Source: Bidens hawaiensis
Lineage: Eukaryota > Streptophyta > Magnoliopsida > Asterales > Asteraceae
Assembly (NCBI GenBank): GCA_021521415.1
Contig: JAIQDT010014348.1
Span: 49,777-113,776, forward strand
Length of the DNA: 64,000 nucleotides
Direction: 5' to 3'
The notes beneath the pieces were generated by a model that saw nothing but the letters and a program-made list of their open reading frames with translations, was not told the origin of the DNA and did no database searches. Position numbers and translations under genes: made by a program. Of this stretch, positions 22,760 to 32,496 are shown piece by piece; positions within the stretch are counted from its first letter, which is position 1; every line of letters begins with the position of its first letter.

Positions 22760-23273
22760 GCATCAATCATCATTTGGATTGGTAGTTCACCCGATAACCG
22801 TTGCGGTTAATTGTGGGATAATTCTTTCTATTCTTGGAGGTGTGTTCCAGGATGAGGGTATGGTATTAGGGCGCGACATGTACTCACTGTAAACTATAAT
22901 TTTCAAGTTACTATTCTTTTTTCATCCCATTATAAGTCTTGTTTTTTATAGCTATGTTCTCGGAAAGAGCATTTTATCATTTACAGACCTAGGACAATAT
23001 CTTCGTTTGACGATTTCAAGTGTCATATCCATATTTTGTTCTTTGGTGACTCTTACATGGGTTTCTCTTAGGCCGCCTAAAAGGAGGATATCGTCTTTTG
23101 TTGCCTCAACTTTCCACATGTTCCCACTACATGCCATACCGTACTCCCTTCTGATAGTATTTTATTCGGAGACCTTAGGCACCGAGTATACTGTCATCTT
23201 CAGTGTATTGTCGGGAAGTTTGTTTATGTTTATCGTTTTAACAGTAACAATTCTGATATCTACACATGTTTGA
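22760..23273 (+). pseudogene. Unrecognised membrane-protein-like fragment, left-arm copy
   Basis: Open at 23007-23273 with two hydrophobic segments ('ISIFCSLVTLTWVSL' and 'LFMFIVLTVTILI') and a motif 'RPPKRRISSFVAS' between them. Upstream, 22760-22860 corresponds to the 'HQSSFGLVVNPITIAVNCG' exon of the right-arm copy but contains stops. A GT...AG intron of about 70 bases seems to separate the two parts. No family was recognised. It is degenerate in this arm. Confidence 0.4.
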
Positions 23274-23442
23274 TTCAAGATGATTATAGATTTCTTTATG
23301 AACTAGTGCTTTACCCGGGCGACGGGAATATAATATATGTAACATCCCAAAATTTATTAAAATAGTTATTAATATAGATAAAGTTTCATGGCCTCATCCG
23401 GGTAAAGCACTAGTTCATAAAGAAATCTATGATAATCTTGAA

Positions 23443-23953
23443 TCAAACATGTGTAGATATCATAATTGTTACGGTTAAAACGATAAACATAAACCAACTT
23501 CCCAACAATACACTGAAGATGACATTATACTCGGTGCCTAAGGTCTCCGAATAAAATACTATTAGAAGGGAGTACGGTATGGCATGCAGTGGGAACAGGT
23601 GGAGAGTTGAGGCAACAAAAGATAATATCCTCCTTTTGGGCGGCCTAAGAAAAACCCATGTAAGAGTCGCCAAAGAACAAACTATGGATATCACTTGAAA
23701 TCATCAAACGAAGATATTGTCCGGGGTCTGTAAACGATAAAATGTTCTTTCCAGGAATGTAGCTATAAAAACAAGACTTATAAGGGGATGAAAAAAGAAT
23801 AGTAACTTGAAAATTTAAAGTTAACAGTGAGTACCTGTCGTGTGATACCATACCCACATCCTGAAACGCGCCTTTCAGAATAGAAAGAATTATCCCACAA
23901 TTAACCGCAATGGTTATCGGGTTAACTACCAATCCAAATGACGATTGATGCAA
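23443..23953 (-). pseudogene. Unrecognised membrane-protein-like fragment, right-arm copy
   Basis: Minus-strand counterpart of the left-arm fragment. The 5' part (23953 downward, 'MHQSSFGLVVNPITIAVNCG') is open through a likely small intron into 'YIPGKNILSFTDPGQYLRL', and then the frame moves into 23694-23443 ('RPPKRRILSFVAS', 'FIVLTVTIMI'). Three or four hydrophobic stretches suggest a multi-pass membrane protein. Nothing else can be assigned. Confidence 0.4.
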
Positions 23954-24507
23954 TGTGGGCGTCGGAAGATTTTCCGTTAAGTATAAAATGCAGTAGATGC
24001 ATTTATTAGTCGAGCGACCGCCTACTGATATGTAAATGTAACGTACATGAATACTACTTCTATCATGGTGTTAGGAGAGAGAGAGAATAGAAATATTATA
24101 TTACAATATTAGAGTTGAATCTATTCTATTTATAATGGTATCAGGGATAACGTATCATTCAATATAAAATATAATAAATTATTTATACAAATTTATTAAA
24201 ACTCTTCCATTTCTAGTTTCATGCGGACATCCCACAATATTGTTATGAGTTACATAAATATTTAAACAAAAGAATCCAAAGGCATAAAAGCTGTCTCGTA
24301 AAGAAATGTTTAAATAATTAAATAAAAATATGTAACGAACATCACTCTACTATAGTGTTATTCGCACTTCTCTCTTTATCTATTCAACATACTAATTGTG
24401 ATGTCTTAGGTGAGAAGACAAGACAAAAAATATGTAAATGTTAAAAAACGCCAAGTAAAATTTAAGGCCATAAAAAGATCATCAAATACAAATGATGTTT
24501 CTTTTAC

Positions 24508-26240
24508 TTGTGCAGTCTTGATTCCAATTGATGAATTGATCAAGCCATCATGTGTATACAATTCCATAACCCTCTTATTAGTATGCGTATGTTTTATCAA
24601 ACATATGTGAGTGTTTTTTTATCATTATCATCATTAATAAACATTATAAAGTGTCCGTGTAATAATTGAGTCACGATTCCTTGATTTATTATATATAAAG
24701 GCCCGTTAAAAAAATAATTATTTTTCATTTTTTTCTAAAATGTGGTGTGTCATAGCAATGGTTAGGTTTTATATACATTTGTATTCTTGTAAATTTATAA
24801 TAAAAAGTACTAATATAGAAAATTATATAATAAATTCTAAATCGGGAACGGGTTGTGTTTGTTTCAACACGTATACATTTGTGTCATTCGGGTTCACATG
24901 TCTAACACAATCTTCGGTTTCGTGTCAAATTTTCGAGTTCATAGCAGGTTCAATTCGCCAACTACAAACACCCACATGCTTATTCAAAGATAGTTTATTC
25001 TAAGAGACGGGCTTCTTATTTTTTACAAAGGTCAAACTTGAATTTTCATTATTTTTAATAGTTTTAAGTTTTAACACCCTTTTCTTTTAATTTATAATAA
25101 TCTTATATACCTTTGTAATTTTTAAGTTTTCCTTAAATTTTATAAATTCATACAACTTCTATAACTAAAAATAAATCGGCAAACATACCGGGCTTGATTA
25201 CCTGACTTAAGATGTAATGGTCCGCGCGCCTTAGCTTGTCACGTCGCCGTAGGCTTGGACATTGAACTCTCCGCATCAGTTCAGCCTCATATATTTTAAT
25301 ATTCACTTATCCCGGTCTTCGTTCCTTATGGGTTCAAGTTATAATCACAATTTCATGTGCCAAGAGTTAAATGCTTTAAGATAAAATTTCATAATTGTGT
25401 TCAAACTAAAGCATGTAGAGAGACTTTAATGTGAAAAAATTGTTGATTACTTTTATGTGAAAAACGTAAAACATGTTGGCTGGTTTATGGCATTTACCCA
25501 TTTTCTTTATTGATTCAATCATACTTTAGCGAGGAAAGAAACTATCAGTAAGAAGTTTATACACTATTTAAATTCAATAACAAACCGTATAACCTCTGAT
25601 TGTTTAGTTTTCATAATTGAATTTAACAACAATATTCATGTTATTCAATTACGCTCGAAAAGCTTCTAGTGCATACACTTTGACCATATCCACAAAACGA
25701 TATATATATAGGAAAGAGACAAGAGTTTGATCATATCTCACTCAAAAATGTGAATGAAAAAGACAAAATACACCAAGCTGCTAGACCAACAATAAAAACA
25801 ACAATGAGATGTCTTAACTTTTATATCATATCATGTACAGGAAAGAGTTTTTACATACCACAAATATTATATAGAACTATAAACTTATAATCAAAACCAT
25901 TCATTCATTTGTCTATTTATTCCAAATGACATGAATAGTAAAATGTGTCATCGTTAATAGATATATGCATATATAACTAGTTGCATAAATATATTTGTAT
26001 TCATATATTATAAACATATGAACATCTACACACGTGTGATTCACTATAATACTTTGACCCATGAAAGTGTCTCAAGAAAGTGTGAGGTTGAGATCAAAGA
26101 AACAACATTCTTGCTTAGAGATGATATATATCTCAATAAGATCATTCAGAAAATAGCTAAAATGCATGTAGTAAAATTACACTAAATTAAGGTTCATTGA
26201 TTTACAGTTATTAATAATAAAACTCCTCTAGCTAGTTCTG
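24508..26240. other. AT-rich intergenic, no gene seen
   Basis: 24740-25000 has an 87-codon frame without recognisable features. 25185-25330 is a more mixed block with 'tgggttcaagtt', possibly repeat-derived. The remainder is AT-rich and would include the 3' flank of the F-box gene. Confidence 0.5.
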
Positions 26241-27386
26241 TCAACACCCAAAAATGTTTATTGATTTGCTTCGCTCGCAAATCGCGAATGCACTTTCAAA
26301 AAATGCGATAGCTTGAGGACGGAGACTATTGATTACCATTACGTTACACTTGGCATCACGTGACTTGGGTAGCAAGTAATCTTTCAAACCCGAAACAAGC
26401 TCAAACAAGTCTTCATTACAAAAAGAGCTAAAGTCGAGCTCCAAACACTTCAAGTCCCGAAAAGGTGAGTGTCCATTCACCGGAAACAATGTGAGCAGAT
26501 GAACAACTGGCGAGAATACCTTGAGTGATCTGGCATTGTGTAAAGTATTAAACAACATTAGCAGATTATCAAACATCTTCCTCCCTACTCCTTGGAGCCA
26601 ATAACCATTGTAGTCGATGACCACCGTGTCTAGAATAGGAAAACCGCCCTCGTGTGCTACCATATTTGGGAAATTACCCCCTCGCCACTCGAAATATCTA
26701 AGTTTTGGAGTCGTGAATTCACAGCGTTTGACATAACTGTAGCCCAAGAGGGTAAATTCCGAAAGTTGTGCCGCGTTCACATTTAAAACCTTGCCCTTTG
26801 TTCTAAGAAAGCAAAAGTCCAATCTTAACTTGTATAAGGCCGGAAACCCTAAGAACGGATCAAGATCCGTTATTGTTGCCCGTTTGAGATGTAAATTGGT
26901 GAGATTCTTGAACGATCCTGATATTGGTTCAAAAAACGAGTAACCCGCAAACTTTAAGCTTTTTAGTGAATCCGACGAAGTATGTAACCCGATCGGCCAG
27001 CTCTTGATGTAATCGATGTCTACTTCCAATTCTTGGACACCATGCAAAAACGTGTAATCGAAAACTTTTTGTAAAATCAAGTCCACGTCTTTTCCATCAC
27101 GTTTGAAGGTTATTTTATCCAATTTCACCGGTTGACGATTAGATAAAACATTAACGACAAAGTTATCGAAAACATCTAGGTTTTCAAAACCATTGGAACT
27201 AAAACTGAGAACCGGAGTACAAGTCCATGAAGAGAACCATGATTTTGATAACAACGTTGTTTGAACAACATGTCTGGTGTCAAGACAAGAAAGAATGCGA
27301 AGCTGCAGGCATTCTGGCAGGTTTGCTAGCATGTCCGCCATTAAATGTGTGGCCGCTTCTTCTTCACGTAACCTTCTTAATTGCAT
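26241..27386 (-). CDS. F-box/LRR-type protein, intronless, 381 aa
   Basis: F-box proteins bind SKP1 and recruit substrates to SCF ubiquitin ligases. The N-terminal F-box is at about residues 20-60 ('LANLPECLQLRILSCLDTRH', 'TTLLSKSWFSSWTCTPVLSF'). It is followed by irregular leucine-rich repeats, for example 'LTNLHLKRATITDLDPFLGF' and 'LRYFEWRGGNFPN'. A C-terminal FBD-like region contains 'DLKCLELDFSSF' and 'SRDAKCNVMVINS'. It is a single uninterrupted frame from ATG 27386 to the stop at 26241. Plant genes of this type often have introns, so this one may be a processed copy. The substrate is unknown. A related, damaged paralogue lies 2.3 kb to the right. Confidence 0.85.
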   Translation of the reverse strand: MQLRRLREEEAATHLMADMLANLPECLQLRILSCLDTRHVVQTTLLSKSWFSSWTCTPVLSFSSNGFENLDVFDNFVVNVLSNRQPVKLDKITFKRDGKDVDLILQKVFDYTFLHGVQELEVDIDYIKSWPIGLHTSSDSLKSLKFAGYSFFEPISGSFKNLTNLHLKRATITDLDPFLGFPALYKLRLDFCFLRTKGKVLNVNAAQLSEFTLLGYSYVKRCEFTTPKLRYFEWRGGNFPNMVAHEGGFPILDTVVIDYNGYWLQGVGRKMFDNLLMLFNTLHNARSLKVFSPVVHLLTLFPVNGHSPFRDLKCLELDFSSFCNEDLFELVSGLKDYLLPKSRDAKCNVMVINSLRPQAIAFFESAFAICERSKSINIFGC

Positions 27387-27498
27387 ATTATGAAGAATAT
27401 TTTAGGGTTTGTATCGGGCTGCTTATTACTCCACGTAATTAATAACTTTGGGTTATATAAGAACATAAAACAAAATATATTTTACTTTGGGTCAGGTT

Positions 27499-27836
27499 TA
27501 GAGATGGGCAAATAAACCGGTTAATTGAAATAACCCGAAAAACAAACTGAAACATAAACGATTTGAAACTGATTATGTAGAAACCGGTTTGAAATCGATT
27601 GTAACCGGAACCAGTTTGTAAATTTCTTCTCCAAATGCGGTTCCAAACCAAAATCAGGCAAAACCCAAACCTAAACTAATCAAAACCCTAATCGAAGCCG
27701 AGCATAACCTGGTCAAGGAACCGGTCTCAACCTGATCCAAAACGATCATAAACCGATTTTGACTTTTGTGTTGACCAAACCGAACCAGTGTCAACCCAAA
27801 CCGTTTTTGAGTTTTAAACCAATTTGTGCACCTCTG
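27499..27836. mobile_element. Short non-autonomous hAT-like element
   Basis: The left end 'tagagatgggcaaa' and the right end, which reads 'cagaggtgcacaaa' inward, resemble the termini of the hAT element at 17624-21117 (TAGAGGTGCACAAACCGG). The body has many 'aaccggtt'/'aaaccg' motifs and no coding. It lies about 110 bp upstream of the F-box ATG, so it may sit in the promoter. No clean 8-bp duplication was seen. Confidence 0.55.
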
Positions 27837-28605
27837 CTCATGAAATAAAAGGTTGGGGGGGGGGGATGAGAAAATTTTGTAGAAAAAAAATTATAACTCA
27901 AAATTTAATAAAAAACAAAAAAAGTAGAAACACAAAAAACGTTTTCAATGTCTTCCTCATTCTCAAACACACACACACACATAATATTGATGAACATAGA
28001 TCAATGTGTCTTTTTATTTATTATTGTGTTTTGTATTTATTTTCGTCATTGATTGCGTCTTTTTTATCTTACATTTTTTATGTTATGTTATATTACTCAA
28101 CATTGTGTTATATTTTGCGATCTATTTTGTATTTTTTTATTTATCATTGTGCACTTTGTTTATTTCCATCAATTGTCTTTTTTTATCAACATTGTATGTT
28201 TTCGTCTTCAAAGTATGCATTCCCATATTAATATGTTAATATTTTGTCACAAGAATGAACCGCAATTTTTTTTTCCTATGGATCGGGTCCAGTTAATTAG
28301 TGTCAGATAAATAAAATACAATATTATTATCATAACAAAAACGCAATAAAATGCAATATCATTCAACAAAGTAGAAAGTTATTTTAAATAAAAAAAAGAT
28401 ATTGCATGTACATATTACAATTGTTTCCTACTCGTTTCCATATATTTTGAAAACTGTTCATAACATCTTAAATTTCAACTTAAAATAATAATTCATTTTT
28501 TAGAAATAACATTTGAAGATACAGAAAAAAAATTGGCCGGCTCGCTTTTAAAAGATAGTTAATAGCACCTACATGTGCAAGTACAAAACAGGTAACACGT
28601 AACTT
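27837..28605. other. AT-rich intergenic, no gene seen
   Basis: Contains an 8-10 base G run near 27855, a short (CA)n at 27968-27982 and T-rich sequence at 28010-28230 whose open frames are low-complexity artefacts. Confidence 0.5.
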
Positions 28606-28608
28606 TAA

Positions 28609-29238
28609 GGGAAAATTCCGAAAATAAACCTTTATGAAAACAAATTTCAAGTTTTAGATGTCATTTGCAAGAAATTCTAAGAATATGTATTATAAACTAG
28701 TCATGCCGAGTATATTACGATAACACACGAGTATTTTATAGAAACCAATTAAAACTTGACACGCGCCCTTAAACTAACCGTAACGAGCAGGTTCACTAAT
28801 CATTTACTCGTCACAACTAAATAAGTTTCATGCCTCGTAATCAACGTCCACGAGTAATTTATTAAGTCCTTTAGTCGCGACGGGTAGATTGTAAGGTTAA
28901 ACTAGTCGTGACGAGTTAAATACTAATAAACTACTCGTATAGAGAATGTAAATCGGGTAAACTAGTCGTCGCGACTAAATGACTTATGAATTATTCGTGA
29001 GCGTTGACTACGAGGCATGAAACTTATTTAGTCGTGACGAGTAAATGATTAGTGAACATGCTTGTTACGGTTAGTTTAAGGGCACGTGTCAAGTTTTAAT
29101 TGGTTCTATAAACTACTCGTGTGTTATCATAATATACACGTCATGACTAGTTTATAATACTTGTTTCTGGAATTTCTTGCAAATGACACCTAAAACTTGA
29201 AATTTGTTTTCATAAACGATTATTTTCGGAATTTTCCC
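28609..29238. mobile_element. Foldback MITE, Tourist/PIF-Harbinger-like, 630 bp
   Basis: Almost the whole element is an inverted repeat. It begins GGGAAAATTCCGAAAATAA and ends with its reverse complement, and the arms extend about 270 bp each around a centre near 28890-28965. The flanks show TAA on both sides (28606-28608 and 29239-29241), the 3-bp duplication expected of PIF/Harbinger relatives. The arms are studded with 'actagtcgtgacgagt'-type motifs. There is no coding. Confidence 0.75.
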
Positions 29239-29241
29239 TAA

Positions 29242-29674
29242 TTTTAAACAAACGTACTACATTTTTTCATACTAGCCGGCGAGCCTACGCTTTGCGACGG
29301 GTATATACTTTGAAAACATGAACAAAATTCAAATATTGAATCCTTTATCAAAGTGACTTATATATGTAATCACCTCTTGCATTTGGTCATAGAGCATATC
29401 AAGGTAGCATTAATGTATACTGTTTTACAAACATTAACAAGATTTGACAAAAAAATAGCTTGGTCCAAATCCCTCCACTTGAATCTTCAAGTCCAAACAT
29501 TAATTTTTAATATGCAAATTAGTAGTTCAAAAGCAATGTAAATAAACACATATATGTTCACAAAATATTACCTCTCAATAGTATATATCAAAACATATTA
29601 AGTTCCAAAACCATAAATATAAGTGTATCAGGTTTATAGTCTGATTTAAGTGTATCCCTAACGAGAAAATATCT
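29242..29674. other. Intergenic with a possible Helitron end
   Basis: On the minus strand 29272-29300 reads 'cccgtcgcaaagcg...ctag' followed by T, a weak Helitron 3' end. 29535-29615 resembles 4040-4110. No gene seen. Confidence 0.35.
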
Positions 29675-30813
29675 CTAGTTCACGACAAATGCACTACCGA
29701 GAACTGCCATAGCTTGAGGACGAAGACTATCGGTTACCATGACGCTACACTTGACATCATGTGACTTAGGTAGCAAGTAAGCTTTCAAACCCGAAACAAG
29801 CTCTAACAATTCCATCAACGACTTGCACGGGCCTTCAAACAAGTCTTCACTACAAAAAGATCTAATATCCAGCTTCAAACACTTCAACTTCTGAAAAGAT
29901 GAACATCCATTCAGCGGAAACAATGTGAGTAGATGAACAACTGGCGAGACTAGCGTGAGCGATCTGGCATTGCGTAAAGTATTAAACAACATCAGCAGAT
30001 CATCAAACATCATCCTTTCTTGCTCTGGGCGGCATCGACCATTGAAGCCAATGACTGCTGTGTCAAGAATAGGAAGACCGTCGTGATGTGTTATCAACTG
30101 CGGGAAATTACTCCCTCTCCACTCGAAATATCTAAGCTTTGAAGTTGTGAATTCGCAGTGTTTGACATGCCTAATCGTGTGTGAGAAGGTAAATTCTGAA
30201 AGTTTTGGAGCGTGTACATTTAAAGCATTCCCTCTGTTCTAAGGCAACAACAATCTAATCTTAACTTGTCTAGCTCCGGAAACCCTGAGAATGGATCAAG
30301 TTCCGTAATAAGCACCTTTTCAAGATACAAATTGGTGAGATTCTTAAAAGATCCTGATCTTGGTTTCAAAAGTGAACAAGATGCGCCAAGTCGGCTCGCT
30401 AACTTCAAGCTTGTTAGTGAATCCGATGAAGTATGTAACTCGATCGGCCATTTCGGGCACTTGATGTATGCTTCCAATTCTTTGACGCCGTGCGAGAACG
30501 CGTAATCAAAAGCCTTTTCTAAACTCTTGGGACAGTATTTTGCATAATGTTGGAAGGTTAATCTGTCCAACTTCACTGGTTGACGACGTGATAAAGCATC
30601 AAGCACAAACTTATCGAAAGCTTCAACGTTCCTAAATCCACTGGAACTGAAATTGAGAACCGGAGTACAAGTCCATGTAGAGACCCATGATTTCGATAGC
30701 ACCATTGTTTGAACAGCTTGCCTGGCGTCAAGACAAGAAAGAATGCGAAGCTGCAAGGATTCCGGCATGTCCGATAGCCTGTCCGCCTCGTTACATGACC
30801 TTCTAACCGCCAT
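29675..30813 (-). pseudogene. F-box/LRR-type gene with one frameshift
   Basis: Paralogue of the gene at 26241-27386. ATG 30813 starts 'MAVRRSCNEADRLSDMPESL' and the F-box continues 'LRILSCLDARQAVQTMVLSK'. The frame is open to 30220. A 1-base shift near 30235 ('LRTEG' then a stop) moves the homologous frame, which continues ('LRYFEWRGSNFPQ' region, then 'GLPILDTAVIGF') to the stop at 29675. It has an extra 'GPCKSLMELLE' segment absent from its neighbour. It is either a young pseudogene or contains a sequence error; apart from the single shift it looks intact. Confidence 0.8.
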
Positions 30814-31633
30814 GTCTCTCCTCCCTTTCTACTGTCTACAACAGTTCTAATAAATAATATCAAGAACAAAACTAAATCAAAACAACAAGCAGATAGATAG
30901 ATATCAAATGGCAATCAAAATAAGCTGTTAGATTTTGTGAGTGGGTTAGCAGTAACCGAGCCGTTAACCGAAACCGAATGGATCATCGGCCTTTTTGTAG
31001 CCTCAAATTAAGTGAATCGAACCATTCATATATTTCTAGCATTTATACATATTTGATGTGTTAGTCACAAAACCAACCAACCCAGAAGTGGTCAATGTAA
31101 CTTTTTTCTAACCAAGGACCGAACCCATTTTAGTTTTTAGAACGGCTTGTCAAACGGGTCTTAGTCGTCGAACCTGACCCTGGACCCAATAATTTTAGTA
31201 TTTGTAGGACCCAGAAACCGACCCCATATAATTTTAGTATTTTTAGTTGATGGTCACCCTGTAAAGTTACAATCTTTCATGATTAATAAAAATTACAAAG
31301 TTTCAGCAATTGATTTATAAAGCTATAATATTTCTTGTGTTTACAGTACAAGCTAGGATTATGGTTTTCGGACATAAAGATATAAACCTGAATCGCAAGC
31401 TTCGGAGCTCCAATTTCAGCAATTTGACAATCGGTCAAGATTTTAGGGTTTTAGGATTATGTAACAAGTTTAAGATTTTTTACTTACTACTTTTGTTTTT
31501 AGAAACATTGGATCACTTTTGTACTAATAATTTGATGATTTAATTATTATTATTATTATTATTGTCATTATTTTACGGTTTTAAACGGGGATAATTATGG
31601 GTCCCGCTGGAGACACCCATGCACCCTTTAATT
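30814..31633. other. Intergenic, no gene seen
   Basis: A (TTA)n microsatellite lies at 31541-31563. 31385-31430 resembles 4735-4785. The stretch otherwise has no recognised features. Confidence 0.5.
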
Positions 31634-31816
31634 GGCCGCGTATAGTACTATACGCCGTATTTTAAGGGGTGTTTGTCTTACATGGTGTACCCGGTAAGCC
31701 GTGTATAGTGTGTTATATGCGGCCTATAGGGTACGACTGACAACCTACGACTGCTTTTGACAGTCCTAGGTTGTCATATCGTACCCTATAGGCCGCGTAT
31801 AGTACTATACGCGGCC
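31634..31816. repeat. Cluster of nested perfect palindromes
   Basis: 31791-31816 is a perfect 26-base palindrome centred on AGTACT. Its first 20 bases also occur at 31634. Between them, 31719-31796 forms a long hairpin: GCGGCCTATAGGGTACGA pairs with TCGTACCCTATAGGCCGC, and an inner GACAACCTA pairs with TAGGTTGTC. The density of long exact inverted repeats is unusual for this AT-rich region. Confidence 0.85.
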
Positions 31817-31934
31817 TATTGGTCAAATTTGAATAATTGAGCTCACCAGCTCCCCCTTTCTTCTCTTTATTATATATACATATGCACACACAAATTCGCC
31901 ATCACCTTTCGAGAATCAAAACCAAAAAAATAAA

Positions 31935-32075
31935 ATGTGGTGGTTCGACAATATGTTTCCTGATAACGAGGAGAAGCCCGGATGCGCACATAGTATAAAC
32001 AATACTAGACATAAAACATCAACACTAATATCCTTAGAAATCCGGTTTTATACACCTCTAGTTAGTATCCAATGA
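31935..32075 (+). CDS. Possible 46-aa small ORF downstream of a TATA-like stretch
   Basis: An ATG at 31935 ('MWWFDNMFPDNEEKPG') follows a 'tatatata' stretch about 65 bases upstream and an A-rich leader. The start looks gene-like, but the C-terminal half has no clear character and no family was recognised. It may be the 5' remnant of a repeat-encoded gene adjoining the palindromes. Confidence 0.2.
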   Translation: MWWFDNMFPDNEEKPGCAHSINNTRHKTSTLISLEIRFYTPLVSIQ

Positions 32076-32496
32076 TACTTAAACAACTTATTGATGATCA
32101 TGAACGACTAGGATTCTTAAAATTGATGATTAATTTTTGTAGGGAATCCCTAAGATCACCAGATTTTCTGATATACCAAAAGTTTATATAATTTATTATT
32201 TTTTGTGGTGGTCCCACATTTTTTAATGTTTTTACTTTTACTTTTGTCTTAATTTATCACCAGTAAGGCTAATTTAATCATTTCACACGCACTTAACTAC
32301 AAAAAACCAACATCCATCGATTTTGCAGTTCATGGTTGTAAATGCAAGAGTCTGCATAAGCCGATAAAAATAATGATAATTTCCTAAACCGAAACAAACC
32401 AAATTCATCAACATAAAATACTCAATTTTTACAAAGCTAACGGGCTTTTCCAATACTTTGACCCAAGGCACGGGTCAACAGACGAACAATGGTTCA

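Larger units (their letters stand above)
21565..24507. repeat. Large imperfect palindrome (inverted repeat)
   Basis: The left arm (21565-23319) is the reverse complement of the right arm (about 23398-24507), with a spacer of about 79 bp. The outer edge reads 'gtaaaagaaacatcatttgt' inward from both ends, and the centre reads 'cccgggtaaagcactagttc' outward. The arms differ by scattered substitutions, a 549-bp element inserted in the left arm (21743-22291) and a 58-bp tandem duplication there (22415-22530). Each arm carries a copy of the same broken membrane-protein-like frame. A CTAG preceded by CCGGGTAAAGCA sits at each inner arm end, resembling a Helitron 3' end. Confidence 0.9.

Noticed and set aside
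27824..28310. Overlapping plus-strand frames rich in F, Y and L
   Set aside because: T-rich low-complexity DNA; no domain.
29272..29300. Helitron 3' end on the minus strand
   Set aside because: CTAG and T are present but the hairpin is poor and no 5' end was found, so it is not called as an element.
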